Shown in pieces: positions 1 through 8,048 of a stretch of DNA of 64,000 nt. A program made the translations under genes and the position numbers. Below the pieces are notes generated by a model. That model was not told the origin of the DNA. It made no database searches and saw only the letters and a program-made list of their open reading frames with translations. Origin of the DNA: Aridibaculum aurantiacum (GTDB lineage: Bacteria > Bacteroidota > Bacteroidia > Chitinophagales > Chitinophagaceae); NCBI RefSeq assembly GCF_017355875.1, contig NZ_JAFEWC010000001.1:434001-498000 (forward strand). The letters are read 5' to 3'. Position 1 is the stretch's first letter. The number at the start of each line of letters is the position of its first letter.

Positions 1-1135
1 CCATATTGTAGAGCAAATTGTGATGATCGAAAAGATCATTGAAGATGGATATGCTTATGTAGCCAATGGCAGTGTATATTTTGATGTAGATAAATACCAT
101 TTAGATTTTTCTAAAAAGGGATTGCCTTATGGCATGCTTAGCGGCCGCATATTGGATGAGCAGATAGACAGCGTACGGGAACTGGATAACCAGGATGAAA
201 AGCGCAATCGTTCAGATTTTGCGCTTTGGAAAAATGCCCCTCCTGAACACATTATGCGGTGGAAGAGCCCATGGGGTGAAGGTTTTCCCGGTTGGCATAT
301 TGAGTGCTCTGCAATGAGTTCAAAATACCTGGGAGAGCAGTTTGATATACATGGCGGAGGTATGGATCTGCAGTTTCCGCACCACGAATGCGAAATAGCA
401 CAAAGCACCGTATGCAATCATGTAACGCCCGTAAAGTACTGGCTGCATAACAACATGATCACCATCAACGGTAAGAAGATGGGAAAAAGCTACAACAACG
501 TAATCAAGCTGACCGAAATGTTCAGCGGGTCGCACCCTATACTGCAGCAGGCTTATAGCCCTATGACCATACGTTTTTCCATTTTGCAAACCCATTACCG
601 CAGCGCACTCGACTTTAGCAATGAGGCTTTGCAAGCTGCTGAAAAAGGATTGAAGCGGTTGTGGGAAGCTTATGAAGCTTTGCAAAAAATGAAGCTGGGC
701 GAAGTGGAGTTTGATTTCAGTAAGATCAACCAGGAATTGGAAGAAAATGTACTGGAGCGCCTTGATGAGTTGGATGAATTCATGAACGACGACTTCAACA
801 CTGCCAAGGTTCTTGCCAGTATGTTTGAAATAGTGCCGGTCATTAATTCTATAAAAGATAAACATATAGAAGCAGCTTCTCTTTCTAAAGAAACGCTTAC
901 TCTGCTACAGCATAAGCTAAAGGTTTTCGTAGAAGATATCTTCGGACTTCGCTCCGAACTGGAAGGCGACCAGTCAAAACTTGATGGTGTGATCCAGGTG
1001 CTGATAGAGCTTCGCAAGCAGGCCAAAGCAAAAAAGGATTATGCTACATCAGATAGCATCCGCAACCAATTGCTGCAACTGGGTATAGCATTAAAAGATG
1101 AGAAGGATGGAAACATCTCGTACTCGTTCCTGTAG
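1..1135 (+). CDS. cysS: Cysteinyl-tRNA synthetase, 3' part (5' end outside window)
   Basis: Class I aminoacyl-tRNA synthetase that charges tRNA-Cys in the cytoplasm. The frame is open from base 2 (HIVEQI), so the ATG at 20 is internal and the catalytic N-terminus with HIGH lies to the left of the window. Visible are the zinc-site region (HIECSAMSS, then [11 protein letters not shown]), the KMSKS loop as KMGKS at about nt 475-490, and a helical C-terminal domain ending at the TAG. Glycine in the loop in place of the middle serine is seen directly; I believe it is usual in this phylum and not a defect. Length and order fit the family. The gene is followed by a 250-bp repeat-rich spacer and the convergent cdsA. 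Confidence 0.95.
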   Translation, partial: HIVEQIVMIEKIIEDGYAYVANGSVYFDVDKYHLDFSKKGLPYGMLSGRILDEQIDSVRELDNQDEKRNRSDFALWKNAPPEHIMRWKSPWGEGFPGWHIECSAMSSKYLGEQFDIHGGGMDLQFPHHECEIAQSTVCNHVTPVKYWLHNNMITINGKKMGKSYNNVIKLTEMFSGSHPILQQAYSPMTIRFSILQTHYRSALDFSNEALQAAEKGLKRLWEAYEALQKMKLGEVEFDFSKINQELEENVLERLDELDEFMNDDFNTAKVLASMFEIVPVINSIKDKHIEAASLSKETLTLLQHKLKVFVEDIFGLRSELEGDQSKLDGVIQVLIELRKQAKAKKDYATSDSIRNQLLQLGIALKDEKDGNISYSFL

Positions 1136-1388
1136 ATAGCTAAGGGAACGCTGATGCCGCGGATGGTGGTGATGAGTTATAGTTTTCAGGCAGGGAACGC
1201 TGATAACGCGGATGGTGATGATGGGGAGGATGTGTTGAATTATAAGTTATGAATTATGAGTTCTTGATGATAACTGATTGCTGTTAGTTCATGGTTCATA
1301 GCCGATAATTGGTTTTAGTAAGTCGTTAGGCAGGACACGTGAGGCGAGAGATGATGCCAGCTGATAACTGATAGCTCATAGCTGATCC
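1136..1388. repeat. Intergenic spacer with two direct-repeat copies
   Basis: Between the convergent cysS and cdsA there is no credible gene. Two near-identical units start with GGGAACGCTGAT at 1144-1174 and 1193-1223, each continuing into a GCGGATGGTG(G)TGATG-like stretch. Further short repeats of the type 'agctgataactgatagctcatagctgat' in broken form lie at 1260-1388. The first unit resembles one arm of the inverted-repeat elements around the tRNA genes at 10.4-12.9 kb (AACGC-GAT plus a GATGGT core). Confidence 0.6.
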
Positions 1389-2264
1389 CTAAAAAAGCAT
1401 CCTCAGTGCCAGCCACACAAAAGGTGTTGCTAGTAGCAGACTGTCAAATCTATCCAGGAAGCCGCCATGCCCGGGCATGATGTGACCGCTGTCTTTTACG
1501 CCGGCCATACGTTTCATTTTACTTTCTACCAGGTCGCCTATAGTACCTATAACTGCAGCAATGGCTGCCACCGTTACCAGTTGATACTCCATCTCCGGCA
1601 ACCATTGATGTGCTACCAGCCATACCACGCCTATACAAAGTATGGCACCGCCAATGGTTCCTTCCCATGTTTTTTTAGGAGAGATAGGCGACAAAGATGT
1701 TTTGCCAATGAACGATCCAACCAGGTAGGCCATCGTATCATTGATCCATATAGAAGCAAGCAGGAACATGGGCAGTATCCATCCTTTGTCTTCCACTATA
1801 GTTGAACCTGATAACTGCATGTTGTCTTGCCGCAGGTCCATCATCAGTGACCAGCTAAGCGAGATGTACAACAATCCAAGAAACGAATAGCCAATATGTT
1901 TTGCATTGATATTTCGGCTAAACAATACTTCTATAATGGGAAGCACAAAGGCTAGTACTAGCAATAGCCAAAATCCTATCTCGTGCAGCGTGACTGTAGC
2001 AAAATGAAACGAAGCATTCGTTACCCACAGCATAAGAGCAACGCCTGCCAGTATACTACTGTACTTATGAAAAGAGGAGATGTCGTTATAGGAGGTGTCG
2101 ATTTTTGCTATGAGCTTTTGATATTCTATCCAGCAACCCACATGAATGATCAAAAACAGGATCAAAAAAGACCAATGGTTCCAAAGAAGCCCCAACAGCA
2201 TTACCACCACAAAAACGATAGCAGTAAGTGCACGGGTCTTAAAAGTTTGTAGGTTAAATGCCAT
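1389..2264 (-). CDS. cdsA: Phosphatidate cytidylyltransferase
   Basis: Makes CDP-diacylglycerol from phosphatidic acid and CTP at the inner membrane, the precursor for phosphatidylethanolamine and other phospholipids. The protein has 291 residues and about eight hydrophobic segments. The family signature lies at residues 248-275: SKMKR, then KDSGHIMPGHGG and FLDRFDS, with the conserved K-D, PGHGG and D-R-x-D residues intact. It is the last gene of a leftward run with the DUF2007 gene and the CPBP protease, 24 nt after the former, so co-transcription is likely. Confidence 0.93.
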   Translation of the reverse strand: MAFNLQTFKTRALTAIVFVVVMLLGLLWNHWSFLILFLIIHVGCWIEYQKLIAKIDTSYNDISSFHKYSSILAGVALMLWVTNASFHFATVTLHEIGFWLLLVLAFVLPIIEVLFSRNINAKHIGYSFLGLLYISLSWSLMMDLRQDNMQLSGSTIVEDKGWILPMFLLASIWINDTMAYLVGSFIGKTSLSPISPKKTWEGTIGGAILCIGVVWLVAHQWLPEMEYQLVTVAAIAAVIGTIGDLVESKMKRMAGVKDSGHIMPGHGGFLDRFDSLLLATPFVWLALRMLF

Positions 2265-2288
2265 GAAGCAGTTGGTGTTGTTCTAGAG

Positions 2289-2495
2289 TTAATTTGCCAG
2301 CCCCTTATCCATCAGCTGTTTTGCCACATCCATCAGGTGAAACGGGACATAAACTTCTATGTAGCCAAAGTTAAGATAACTGCTGTCCTGCTTGTTCATA
2401 ACCATCACTGGCACATTGTTTTCCTCCAGCATACCTTGTACTATGGTTGCTTCAGGCAAAGTGCGCGCACTATATAACAGGCTCCATTTATGCAT
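2289..2495 (-). CDS. DUF2007-type small protein (putative signal-transducing domain)
   Basis: A 68-residue soluble protein. The sequence 'LPEATIVQGMLEENNVPVMV' and the C-terminal 'VYVPFHLMDVAKQLM' match the short DUF2007 fold, related to the PII-like ferredoxin-fold proteins, in which an 'interface between two strands and a helix' is conserved. Its biochemical role is not known. The start codon shares one base with the stop of the CPBP protease gene (2495), so translation is probably coupled, and cdsA follows after 24 nt. This placement suggests a membrane-lipid or envelope role but does not prove it. Confidence 0.75.
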   Translation of the reverse strand: MHKWSLLYSARTLPEATIVQGMLEENNVPVMVMNKQDSSYLNFGYIEVYVPFHLMDVAKQLMDKGLAN

Positions 2496-3421
2496 CAGGC
2501 AATATAATCAATGTCTTCTTCAGTAGTGCTGGCGGGCAAAACTTCCAGGCTTTTGTTGTACATAAACAAGATGAAGCCTATGGCTACAGCCAGGCTTAGC
2601 AGTGCTGTATACCATTGCACGGTTACCTCGTCATTTGCCAGTTTTTCCAGCATAGGATACTTAGGTGAAAAATATACTGTAAGCACAGCCAATCCATTGT
2701 TCATAAAATGAATAATGATGGTATACCACAGGTTGCGTGTTACGTGGTAGATGACGCCCAGCATAAGACCTAAGGTGAAAATTGGCAGGAACTTGAAGAT
2801 GGTTCCATGCAGTAAAGCAAAAATGGACGCCGAAAAAACAATGGCAACAACCGGCATTTTTGTAAGCCGAAGTAGTACTTTTTGAAAAGCGCCTCTGAAA
2901 AACGCTTCTTCTGCAATAGCCGGTAGCAAAGCCATTATCACCAGGTTGATCAAAACATCGCCCACTCCGCGCATTTTTAAAAATGCCTGTAAAGCGCGAT
3001 TATAAGTAGCTTCTGTTTCCTGCATGGTCTGCTGCAGGCTGCCAAAGTTTATCTTACTGTTCAGCGATCCTATCCAACCTACAAATGGCTGTACCGCCAC
3101 CAGGAAAAGCAGGCTTACCAGTACCAGCAATACATTTATTCGCGGTTGAACTCCTATATAAGGCAGGGCCTTTGGCGATGAGAAGTAACCAAGCAACAGC
3201 GCTGGCAACAGGAACGAAATGATGGCACTCATAGCCTGCGCAGCTTTAAACTGTACCACCATTTCAGGTTTTATAGTTGCAGTTTTATCCAGCAGAACCG
3301 CCGTTAGATCACTGAAGAAAAAGTGCGTCAACAAGCTATTGAGAACGATAAAACCACCCGCCAGGCCTAGGAAAGCAAAGAACTGTACACCAGGCGGTTG
3401 ATATTTTAAGTAAGTATTCAT
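2495..3421 (-). CDS. CPBP-family intramembrane glutamic protease
   Basis: 308 residues with about eight membrane helices. The diagnostic motif EEAFFRG lies at residues 171-177; the downstream histidines are in ALLHG (about 204) and IIHFMNNG (about 238), giving the Rce1/CPBP catalytic set E-E-R, H, H. CPBP proteins include CAAX-type prenyl proteases and bacterial self-immunity proteins; the substrate here cannot be told. It is the first gene of the leftward run ending in cdsA and is divergent from dusB, with about 108 bp between the two starts. Confidence 0.88.
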   Translation of the reverse strand: MNTYLKYQPPGVQFFAFLGLAGGFIVLNSLLTHFFFSDLTAVLLDKTATIKPEMVVQFKAAQAMSAIISFLLPALLLGYFSSPKALPYIGVQPRINVLLVLVSLLFLVAVQPFVGWIGSLNSKINFGSLQQTMQETEATYNRALQAFLKMRGVGDVLINLVIMALLPAIAEEAFFRGAFQKVLLRLTKMPVVAIVFSASIFALLHGTIFKFLPIFTLGLMLGVIYHVTRNLWYTIIIHFMNNGLAVLTVYFSPKYPMLEKLANDEVTVQWYTALLSLAVAIGFILFMYNKSLEVLPASTTEEDIDYIA

Positions 3422-3529
3422 ATTAGGTAATACTGTAACAGCGTAGCTTTGCCGACGCTTTTACCGGGGTGCAATATAAGGACGAAAGACCGCAAGCATG
3501 CACCGCCCGGTGGTAGCAGCAAATTATTT

Positions 3530-4567
3530 ATGACTACAATTGGAAACATTCAATTACCGGCTTTTCCGCTTCTTTTGGCGCCAATGGAAGATGTGAGCGA
3601 TCCGCCTTTTCGTGCAGTATGCAAAGAGAATGGCGCTGACCTGATGTATACTGAATTCATCAGCAGCGAGGGCTTGATCCGTGACGCCATCAAAAGTCGT
3701 CGAAAGCTCGACATTTTTGATTACGAAAAGCCTATAGGCATCCAGATCTTTGGAGGCGATGAAGACAGCCTGGCCATGGCTGCTAAAATTGTTGATGTTA
3801 CCAATCCCGACCTGCTTGATATCAATTTTGGTTGTCCTGTAAAAAAGGTGGCCTGTAAAGGTGCCGGCGCAGGTGTACTGAAAGATATCGACCTGATGGT
3901 TCGCCTAACAGATGCGGTGGTACGCTCTACCAGTCTGCCGGTAACGGTAAAGACCCGTCTTGGCTGGGACGATAGCAGCCTTAATATAGAAGAAGTGGCT
4001 GAGCGCCTGCAGGATGTAGGAATTAAAGCGCTTGCTATCCACGGCCGTACCCGCTGCCAGATGTACAAAGGCGTAGCCGACTGGACACTGATTGGTAAGG
4101 TGAAGAACAACCCGCGCATCAAGATCCCCATCTTTGGTAATGGCGACATCGACAGCCCTCAGAAAGCCGTGGAATACAAGAACAGGTATGGCGTAGACGG
4201 CATCATGATCGGCCGTGCTGCCATTGGTTATCCATGGATCTTCCGCGAGATACATCATTACGAGCAGACAGGCGAACTGCTGGCGCCACCAACGGTAGAA
4301 GAGAGGGTGGCAGTTAGTAAAAATCACCTGCGCAAATCAGTAGAATGGAAAGGCCCAATCGTTGGTATAAATGAAATGCGCCGCCATTATTCAAATTATT
4401 TAAAGGGCTTGCCTAACATAAAAGAGTATCGCAACAAGCTGGTTACGCTTAAAACAGTAGAAGAAATAGAAGCTGTTCTTGACGATGTGCTAACAACCTA
4501 CAGCGGTTTTAATGTAGAACGCCAGGAGATCGTGCTGGAAAATTACCACGAACATTGCCCGGTTTAA
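3530..4567 (+). CDS. dusB: tRNA-dihydrouridine synthase
   Basis: FMN/NADPH-dependent enzyme reducing uridines in the tRNA D-loop. 345 residues from the ATG at 3530; the frame is open upstream to 3449, but the extra 27 residues are Pro/Gly/Lys-rich and the family start (LPAFPLLLAPMEDVSD) fits the ATG. The TIM barrel carries the active-site cysteine at residue 102 in NFGCPVKKV, the following GAGAG, the FMN-phosphate segment VKTRLGWD, and HGR and GNGDI further on. It ends in the helical domain typical of DusB. A strong terminator follows. DusB may also act on the D-loop-like segments of the tRNA mimics at 10.6 kb, as tRNA enzymes do on enterobacterial Y RNA; that is inference. Confidence 0.93.
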   Translation: MTTIGNIQLPAFPLLLAPMEDVSDPPFRAVCKENGADLMYTEFISSEGLIRDAIKSRRKLDIFDYEKPIGIQIFGGDEDSLAMAAKIVDVTNPDLLDINFGCPVKKVACKGAGAGVLKDIDLMVRLTDAVVRSTSLPVTVKTRLGWDDSSLNIEEVAERLQDVGIKALAIHGRTRCQMYKGVADWTLIGKVKNNPRIKIPIFGNGDIDSPQKAVEYKNRYGVDGIMIGRAAIGYPWIFREIHHYEQTGELLAPPTVEERVAVSKNHLRKSVEWKGPIVGINEMRRHYSNYLKGLPNIKEYRNKLVTLKTVEEIEAVLDDVLTTYSGFNVERQEIVLENYHEHCPV

Positions 4568-4587
4568 CACAACCTCATTGAATAAGT

Positions 4588-4626
4588 AGCAAACAGCTTT
4601 TGATTATCAAAAGCTGTTTGCTTTTA
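4588..4626 (+). terminator. Intrinsic terminator after dusB
   Basis: A perfect 16-bp stem: AGCAAACAGCTTTTGA at 4588-4603, loop TTA, and its complement at 4607-4622, followed by TTTATA. It lies 21 nt after the dusB stop codon. Confidence 0.9.
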
Positions 4627-4692
4627 TACATGCATCTGTAAGGCAACCATTTTCCATACTTCATTAGGAGTAGTAACAACATGAGGAGGAAC

Positions 4693-5121
4693 TTAAACCT
4701 CATGTATCACATACGTCACTACGCCCCACACGCTAAATTCTGCAAAAGGATCAACCTCTATGGGCGCTAGTTTATTTGTCTCCGGCACCAGCCTTATTTT
4801 GTTGAAACTCTTTTCCAGCCTGCGCACCAGCATCTCGCCGTTCAGCACGGCTATTACTACTTTGCCATTTACATTGGTAATGCTGCGATCTACGATCAGT
4901 GCATCGCCGCTAAAGATGCCGGCGCCTGTCATGGCATCGCCGTTCATGCGAAAGAAAAAAGTAGCGGGCTTATTGCGGATCAGTTGTTCATTCAGGTCAA
5001 TCCCCCGTTCCATGTATTCATCGGCAGGCGTGCTAAATCCGGTGGCGTCGGCCCTATGCACATCGTGCTGTGTAAATTCTTTGGTGCCTTTATAGCTGCT
5101 GTTATATACTTCCCGTTCCAT
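4693..5121 (-). CDS. umuD: UmuD-like S24-fold protein lacking the catalytic Ser-Lys pair
   Basis: 142 residues from the ATG at 5121 (a TTG-initiated frame reaches 5157 but would run through the operator). The fold matches UmuD closely: GFSTPADEYMERGIDLNEQL aligns with the region after the E. coli cleavage site. The nucleophile serine (E. coli Ser60 in GDSM) is Ala63 here (GDAM, codon GCC), and the general-base lysine (Lys97 in TVKKL) is Arg100 (LVRRL). The cleavage dipeptide Cys-Gly reads Thr27-Gly28. So the protein should not self-cleave. It may act as a structural or regulatory partner of the UmuC at 61.4 kb, or be cleaved in trans. The palindromic operator GCTAAATATTTTAGC ends 20 nt upstream of the start. 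Confidence 0.85.
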   Translation of the reverse strand: MEREVYNSSYKGTKEFTQHDVHRADATGFSTPADEYMERGIDLNEQLIRNKPATFFFRMNGDAMTGAGIFSGDALIVDRSITNVNGKVVIAVLNGEMLVRRLEKSFNKIRLVPETNKLAPIEVDPFAEFSVWGVVTYVIHEV

Positions 5122-5140
5122 ATAATGAGTTCTTTTATAT

Positions 5141-5155
5141 GCTAAATATTTTAGC
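5141..5155 (-). promoter_or_regulatory. SOS-box-like palindromic operator of umuD
   Basis: The 15-bp palindrome GCTAAATATTTTAGC, followed on the far side by AAAA, lies 20 nt upstream of the umuD ATG. The same 15-bp frame occurs in front of the 2H gene at 7.85 kb and in front of umuC at 61.26 kb. Two of the three genes encode a UmuD/UmuC pair, which suggests a damage-responsive repressor site. The repressor itself is not in the window. Confidence 0.7.
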
Positions 5156-5318
5156 AAAATTGTGCCAAAAAAACAACTGTTGCAGGTTGTTGGTTATTTT
5201 ATTTTTTAGATACCAGCTTACGGTTTTTATAGCGTCATCGTTGCGTCGCAATCACTTCATCTGTAGGGCATGTGGCGGCGGTAGTTCAGCAGCAGGAATG
5301 TTCTTCTGCATTTCCACC

Positions 5319-6386
5319 TTAAAACAACCTCCCCTGTTCCCCCGGTCTTCTAAACTGCGAACAGTCAAGTTCCAGTCGTTCATGATTTAATCCATACTTG
5401 TTGGTGTACTTACGGTATTGCATGGCTACCATGTCGGCTATATTCCCGCTGCCGCGCATTCGACGGCCCCAGTCACTGTCGTTTACTTTGCCGCCGTGGC
5501 TGTCTTGTATCATATGCCATACTTTGTCTGCTCTGTCAGGAAAGTTCTTGTGCAGCCAGTCGTGAAACAAAAACTTGATCGCGCCATTCAACCGGATGAA
5601 TGTGTAAGCAGAAAACGTGGCGCCTGCATCACTTGCTGCTTTTATGATATCGTGCATCTCGTGTTCGTTCAGCCCGGGTATCATTGGTCCCAGCATTACA
5701 CCCATACGTACACCTGCTTTGCTCATTTCTTCTATTAATCGTATTCTTTGTTTGCCTGTGGTAGTTCGCGGTTCCATTACTCTTCGCAGGTCTTCGTTGA
5801 AGGTGGTAATTGACACCAGCACCGATACCAGGTTTTTCTTTCCCATCTCCTGCAGCAGGTCTTTGTCGCGCAGCATGCCTGCGTTCTTAGTAATCATACC
5901 TACTGGCTGGTTGAACTCATTGCATACTTCCAGGCACTGCCTTGTAAGCCTGAACTTCTGTTCGGCCGGCTGATAACAATCTGTATTCCCGCTGATGCTG
6001 ATCGGTACACATTCCCACTTAGGGTGCATCAGGAACTTGCGCAGCAGCTCCGGCGCATTTTTCTTTACAATGATCTTTCGCTCGAAGTCAATACCTGCAC
6101 TGTAGCCCCAGTACTCAAAGGAGTTGCGGGCATAGCAGTAAATGCATCCATGTTCGCAGCCCTGGTACGGGTTCATACTGTAGTACATACCAACATCAGC
6201 ACTTTCTACCTTATTGACAATGCTCTTTGCATTGTCTTCTAAATATTGTGTGGCTTCGTTCTTTTCAGTCCAATCATCTATACCCTCTACATGCTCCTGT
6301 ACGCGCTGGTTCTTCAGGAACTTGTTGTGCGTGTTGAACTGGGCGCCGCGACCTTTTTTATATTCATTCACTTGTTCTTGCATCAC
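5319..6386 (-). CDS. PA0069/Rv2578c-type radical SAM protein
   Basis: 355 residues. The radical-SAM iron-sulfur motif is CEHGCIYC (Cys77, Cys81, Cys84) after NPYQG, the arrangement of the SplB-related PA0069/Rv2578c family; its substrate is unknown. Other conserved blocks are SGNTDCYQPAE, VSITT and the C-terminal W-x2-RMRGSG. Relatives often sit beside error-prone polymerase genes, which fits the neighbouring umuD (198 bp downstream, own operator) and the two 2H proteins upstream. The 231-bp gap to the 2H gene holds repeat-like sequence, so it may have a separate promoter. The first of two adjacent ATGs was taken as start. Confidence 0.88.
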   Translation of the reverse strand: MMQEQVNEYKKGRGAQFNTHNKFLKNQRVQEHVEGIDDWTEKNEATQYLEDNAKSIVNKVESADVGMYYSMNPYQGCEHGCIYCYARNSFEYWGYSAGIDFERKIIVKKNAPELLRKFLMHPKWECVPISISGNTDCYQPAEQKFRLTRQCLEVCNEFNQPVGMITKNAGMLRDKDLLQEMGKKNLVSVLVSITTFNEDLRRVMEPRTTTGKQRIRLIEEMSKAGVRMGVMLGPMIPGLNEHEMHDIIKAASDAGATFSAYTFIRLNGAIKFLFHDWLHKNFPDRADKVWHMIQDSHGGKVNDSDWGRRMRGSGNIADMVAMQYRKYTNKYGLNHERLELDCSQFRRPGEQGRLF

Positions 6387-6617
6387 GTATGTTTTTGGGC
6401 CGCTAAGGCGCTAAGTGTTTTTTGTGCCACGAAGGCACAAAGGACAATAAGGGGCATTAAGTATTATTTACATCGATACTCTTTATTCTTCGTGCTTAGG
6501 CGGGCAGTTGAAGGAATTATCACCAGTAAAAGTGAGTGACACAACGATGATGATCAGCGATCAACTGCTTGCTCCCTAATTCCTCCTAATCCTTCTCGCA
6601 TCTTTTCAATCATGGTT
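6387..6617. repeat. Intergenic spacer with CACGAAG/CACAAAG-type repeat
   Basis: No gene. The stretch at 6393-6442 contains GGGCCGCTAAGGCGCTAAG and TGCCACGAAGGCACAAAGGA, the same word family as the hairpin element at 13965-14040 (CCACAAAGACACCAAG, CACGAAG). The rest is AT-rich without clear signals. Confidence 0.4.
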
Positions 6618-7223
6618 CTAAAACAGTTGCCCTTGCGTAGTTACCACGGGCATATTCAGGAACTCGAAACTTTCCACTGTTTGGAAATTTTTTTCGCCTT
6701 CAGCTTTGCGTAGCAGTAGCATGTTGTTGGCTATAAACCTGCCGGTGAAATGTTTGTGGCTGTACTCAAGCCATCCCTTTTCGTATTGCCATGGTAGTAG
6801 TTGCCGCGCAATGGTTATGTAAAAATCCTCCATGAAGTGCGGCTTTTGCTCCTTTGTTTTCAGCAGCGATTGCGCCGTCTTTAGGTGCTTGATAGCCATT
6901 TGCAACGGTATCTTGCTTTCCACATTTAAATAGATGGTGTGCGATGGCTGGCTGCCAAAATCTTTTAGTTCTATTTTAAATGCAGGCAGGGCCATAGCTA
7001 TGGATTTCAACCGGCTGATGATTCTATCTTCCATCATTTGCAACTGCGAGAAACGGAGCAACGTGACCTGTGGCTTACCACATTCTGCCGATGGCGCTTC
7101 GTACGTTGCAGCAAATTCCTTCTTCACCTGGATAATCGTATTCCACAGCTCCTCGTGCGGTTGTATTGCCAATATGTAGTCGCACAAGCGATAGCCAGGC
7201 AGGTTAGATAAATCGTTGTTCAT
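6618..7223 (-). CDS. 2H-phosphoesterase (2'-5' RNA ligase)-like protein with both histidine motifs lost
   Basis: 201 residues with the bilobed 2H layout: an N-terminal lobe with KPQVTLLRF (residues 50-58), a middle HTIYLNV strand, and a C-terminal lobe with FYITIARQL (134-142). In active 2H enzymes each lobe carries His-x-Thr/Ser. Here the histidines are Gln52 and Tyr135 while the threonines remain, so catalysis of the usual kind looks lost. It is a diverged paralogue of the gene immediately upstream (12-nt gap, same strand; both share the HTIYL strand, the TIA-x-x-L strand and a closing LLRR/LLRK strand). The pair probably forms an operon controlled from the palindrome at 7885. A role in binding RNA ends or cyclic nucleotides is possible. 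Confidence 0.72.
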   Translation of the reverse strand: MNNDLSNLPGYRLCDYILAIQPHEELWNTIIQVKKEFAATYEAPSAECGKPQVTLLRFSQLQMMEDRIISRLKSIAMALPAFKIELKDFGSQPSHTIYLNVESKIPLQMAIKHLKTAQSLLKTKEQKPHFMEDFYITIARQLLPWQYEKGWLEYSHKHFTGRFIANNMLLLRKAEGEKNFQTVESFEFLNMPVVTTQGQLF

Positions 7224-7235
7224 AGGTTGCTGATA

Positions 7236-7847
7236 CTAATTGTACAACTCGCTGGTTGCCGGTTGCAGTTTGAAAATGTTTACCGGCTTGTAAGGGTCGT
7301 ACTGGTTCTGCCGACGAAGCAGCACCAATTCGTTAACGGTAAATGTTTCATGAAATGTTTTCTGTGCATACTCCATCAATGCTTTTTCAAAAAGACTTGC
7401 AGGTAGTTTTTTGGCAATGGTTAAATGAGGCGTTCCATGCAGTTGTATTGGCGGGCAGGCGCACGAGCTGATGTAGCTGCTTACAGATTTTAGCTCATTG
7501 GCTAATTTCTGAAAAGGGCTGTGGTTTTGAACGCGCAGGTAGATGGTATGTGGTGGAATGCCGCTGTAATTGTTAAGCGCCACCTGGAAACCCTGCTGGT
7601 TACTGCAAATACGATGCATATAACGTATAATGGTGGCTTCCATGTCTTCGCGTGCATGGAAGCTGGCCAGCGGTATATGTGGCTTGTCTGCTGCAGGTTT
7701 ATGATGAAAAAGTTGATACAGTAATTCCTTTTCTGTCAGTACTTTTTGATGAATATCAGCTCCCGGCTGTACTGCCAGTAAGTACTCATGTAGCCCGTTC
7801 TGAGTCCAGCTTGCTCCTGGTGCAGTTGTTACTAATCCTTTATTCAT
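7236..7847 (-). CDS. 2H-phosphoesterase (2'-5' RNA ligase)-like protein
   Basis: 203 residues, 2H superfamily. Motif 1 is KPHIPLASF (His57-Ile-Pro59, with proline where Thr/Ser is usual) and motif 2 is TPHLTIAKKL (His141-Leu-Thr143). So both histidines are kept but one of the two hydroxyl residues is missing. Family members open or close 2'-5' or cyclic phosphodiester bonds in RNA or nucleotides; the substrate is unknown. First gene of the leftward pair with the degenerate paralogue at 6618. A 15-bp palindrome identical in frame to those of umuD and umuC lies 38-52 nt upstream, which places the pair in the same presumed damage regulon. Confidence 0.78.
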   Translation of the reverse strand: MNKGLVTTAPGASWTQNGLHEYLLAVQPGADIHQKVLTEKELLYQLFHHKPAADKPHIPLASFHAREDMEATIIRYMHRICSNQQGFQVALNNYSGIPPHTIYLRVQNHSPFQKLANELKSVSSYISSCACPPIQLHGTPHLTIAKKLPASLFEKALMEYAQKTFHETFTVNELVLLRRQNQYDPYKPVNIFKLQPATSELYN

Positions 7848-7884
7848 GCTTCTTTGTATTGGACAATAAAATTAGCATAATAAT

Positions 7885-7899
7885 GCTAATATATTTAGC
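7885..7899 (-). promoter_or_regulatory. SOS-box-like operator of the 2H gene pair
   Basis: GCTAATATATTTAGC followed by AAAAG is the second of three sites with the frame GCTAA-5 nt-TTAGC. It overlaps another imperfect palindrome, TTAGCAT-AATA-ATGCTAA at 7872-7889, which reads in the opposite half-site order; the two share one GCTAA half. The position between divergent units (2H genes leftward, a 28-codon reading frame and the metalloprotease rightward) would let one repressor act on both sides. Confidence 0.62.
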
Positions 7900-7932
7900 A
7901 AAAGAAGGAATTAAATTTTAGCTCATTGGAAC

Positions 7933-8019
7933 ATGGCACTTGCTGGTAAGGAGAAGAAAGAGCAAAATAAAGAAGCTGTTAAAGTGGTTGCGCCGGTTGA
8001 ACTCAACGGCTATCGTTAA
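7933..8019 (+). CDS. Possible 28-residue lysine-rich peptide
   Basis: ATG at 7933 to TAA at 8019 encodes MALAGKEKKEQ, then a NKEAVKVV core and a NGYR end. It begins 34 nt after the operator at 7885-7899, divergent from the 2H pair, and ends 29 nt before the start of the metalloprotease gene. The ribosome-binding sequence is weak and I recognise no family. The peptide is basic and without a membrane segment. It could be a leader peptide, an unannotated small protein or chance. Confidence 0.25.
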   Translation: MALAGKEKKEQNKEAVKVVAPVELNGYR

Positions 8020-8048
8020 GTCTTAACCATCTTAAAACCCTTTTGAAG

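Noticed and set aside
3449-3529. N-terminal extension of dusB
   Set aside because: Open frame but without family similarity; the ATG at 3530 gives the expected start.
6246-6539. 97-codon frame opposite the radical SAM gene
   Set aside because: Antisense shadow running into repeat sequence.
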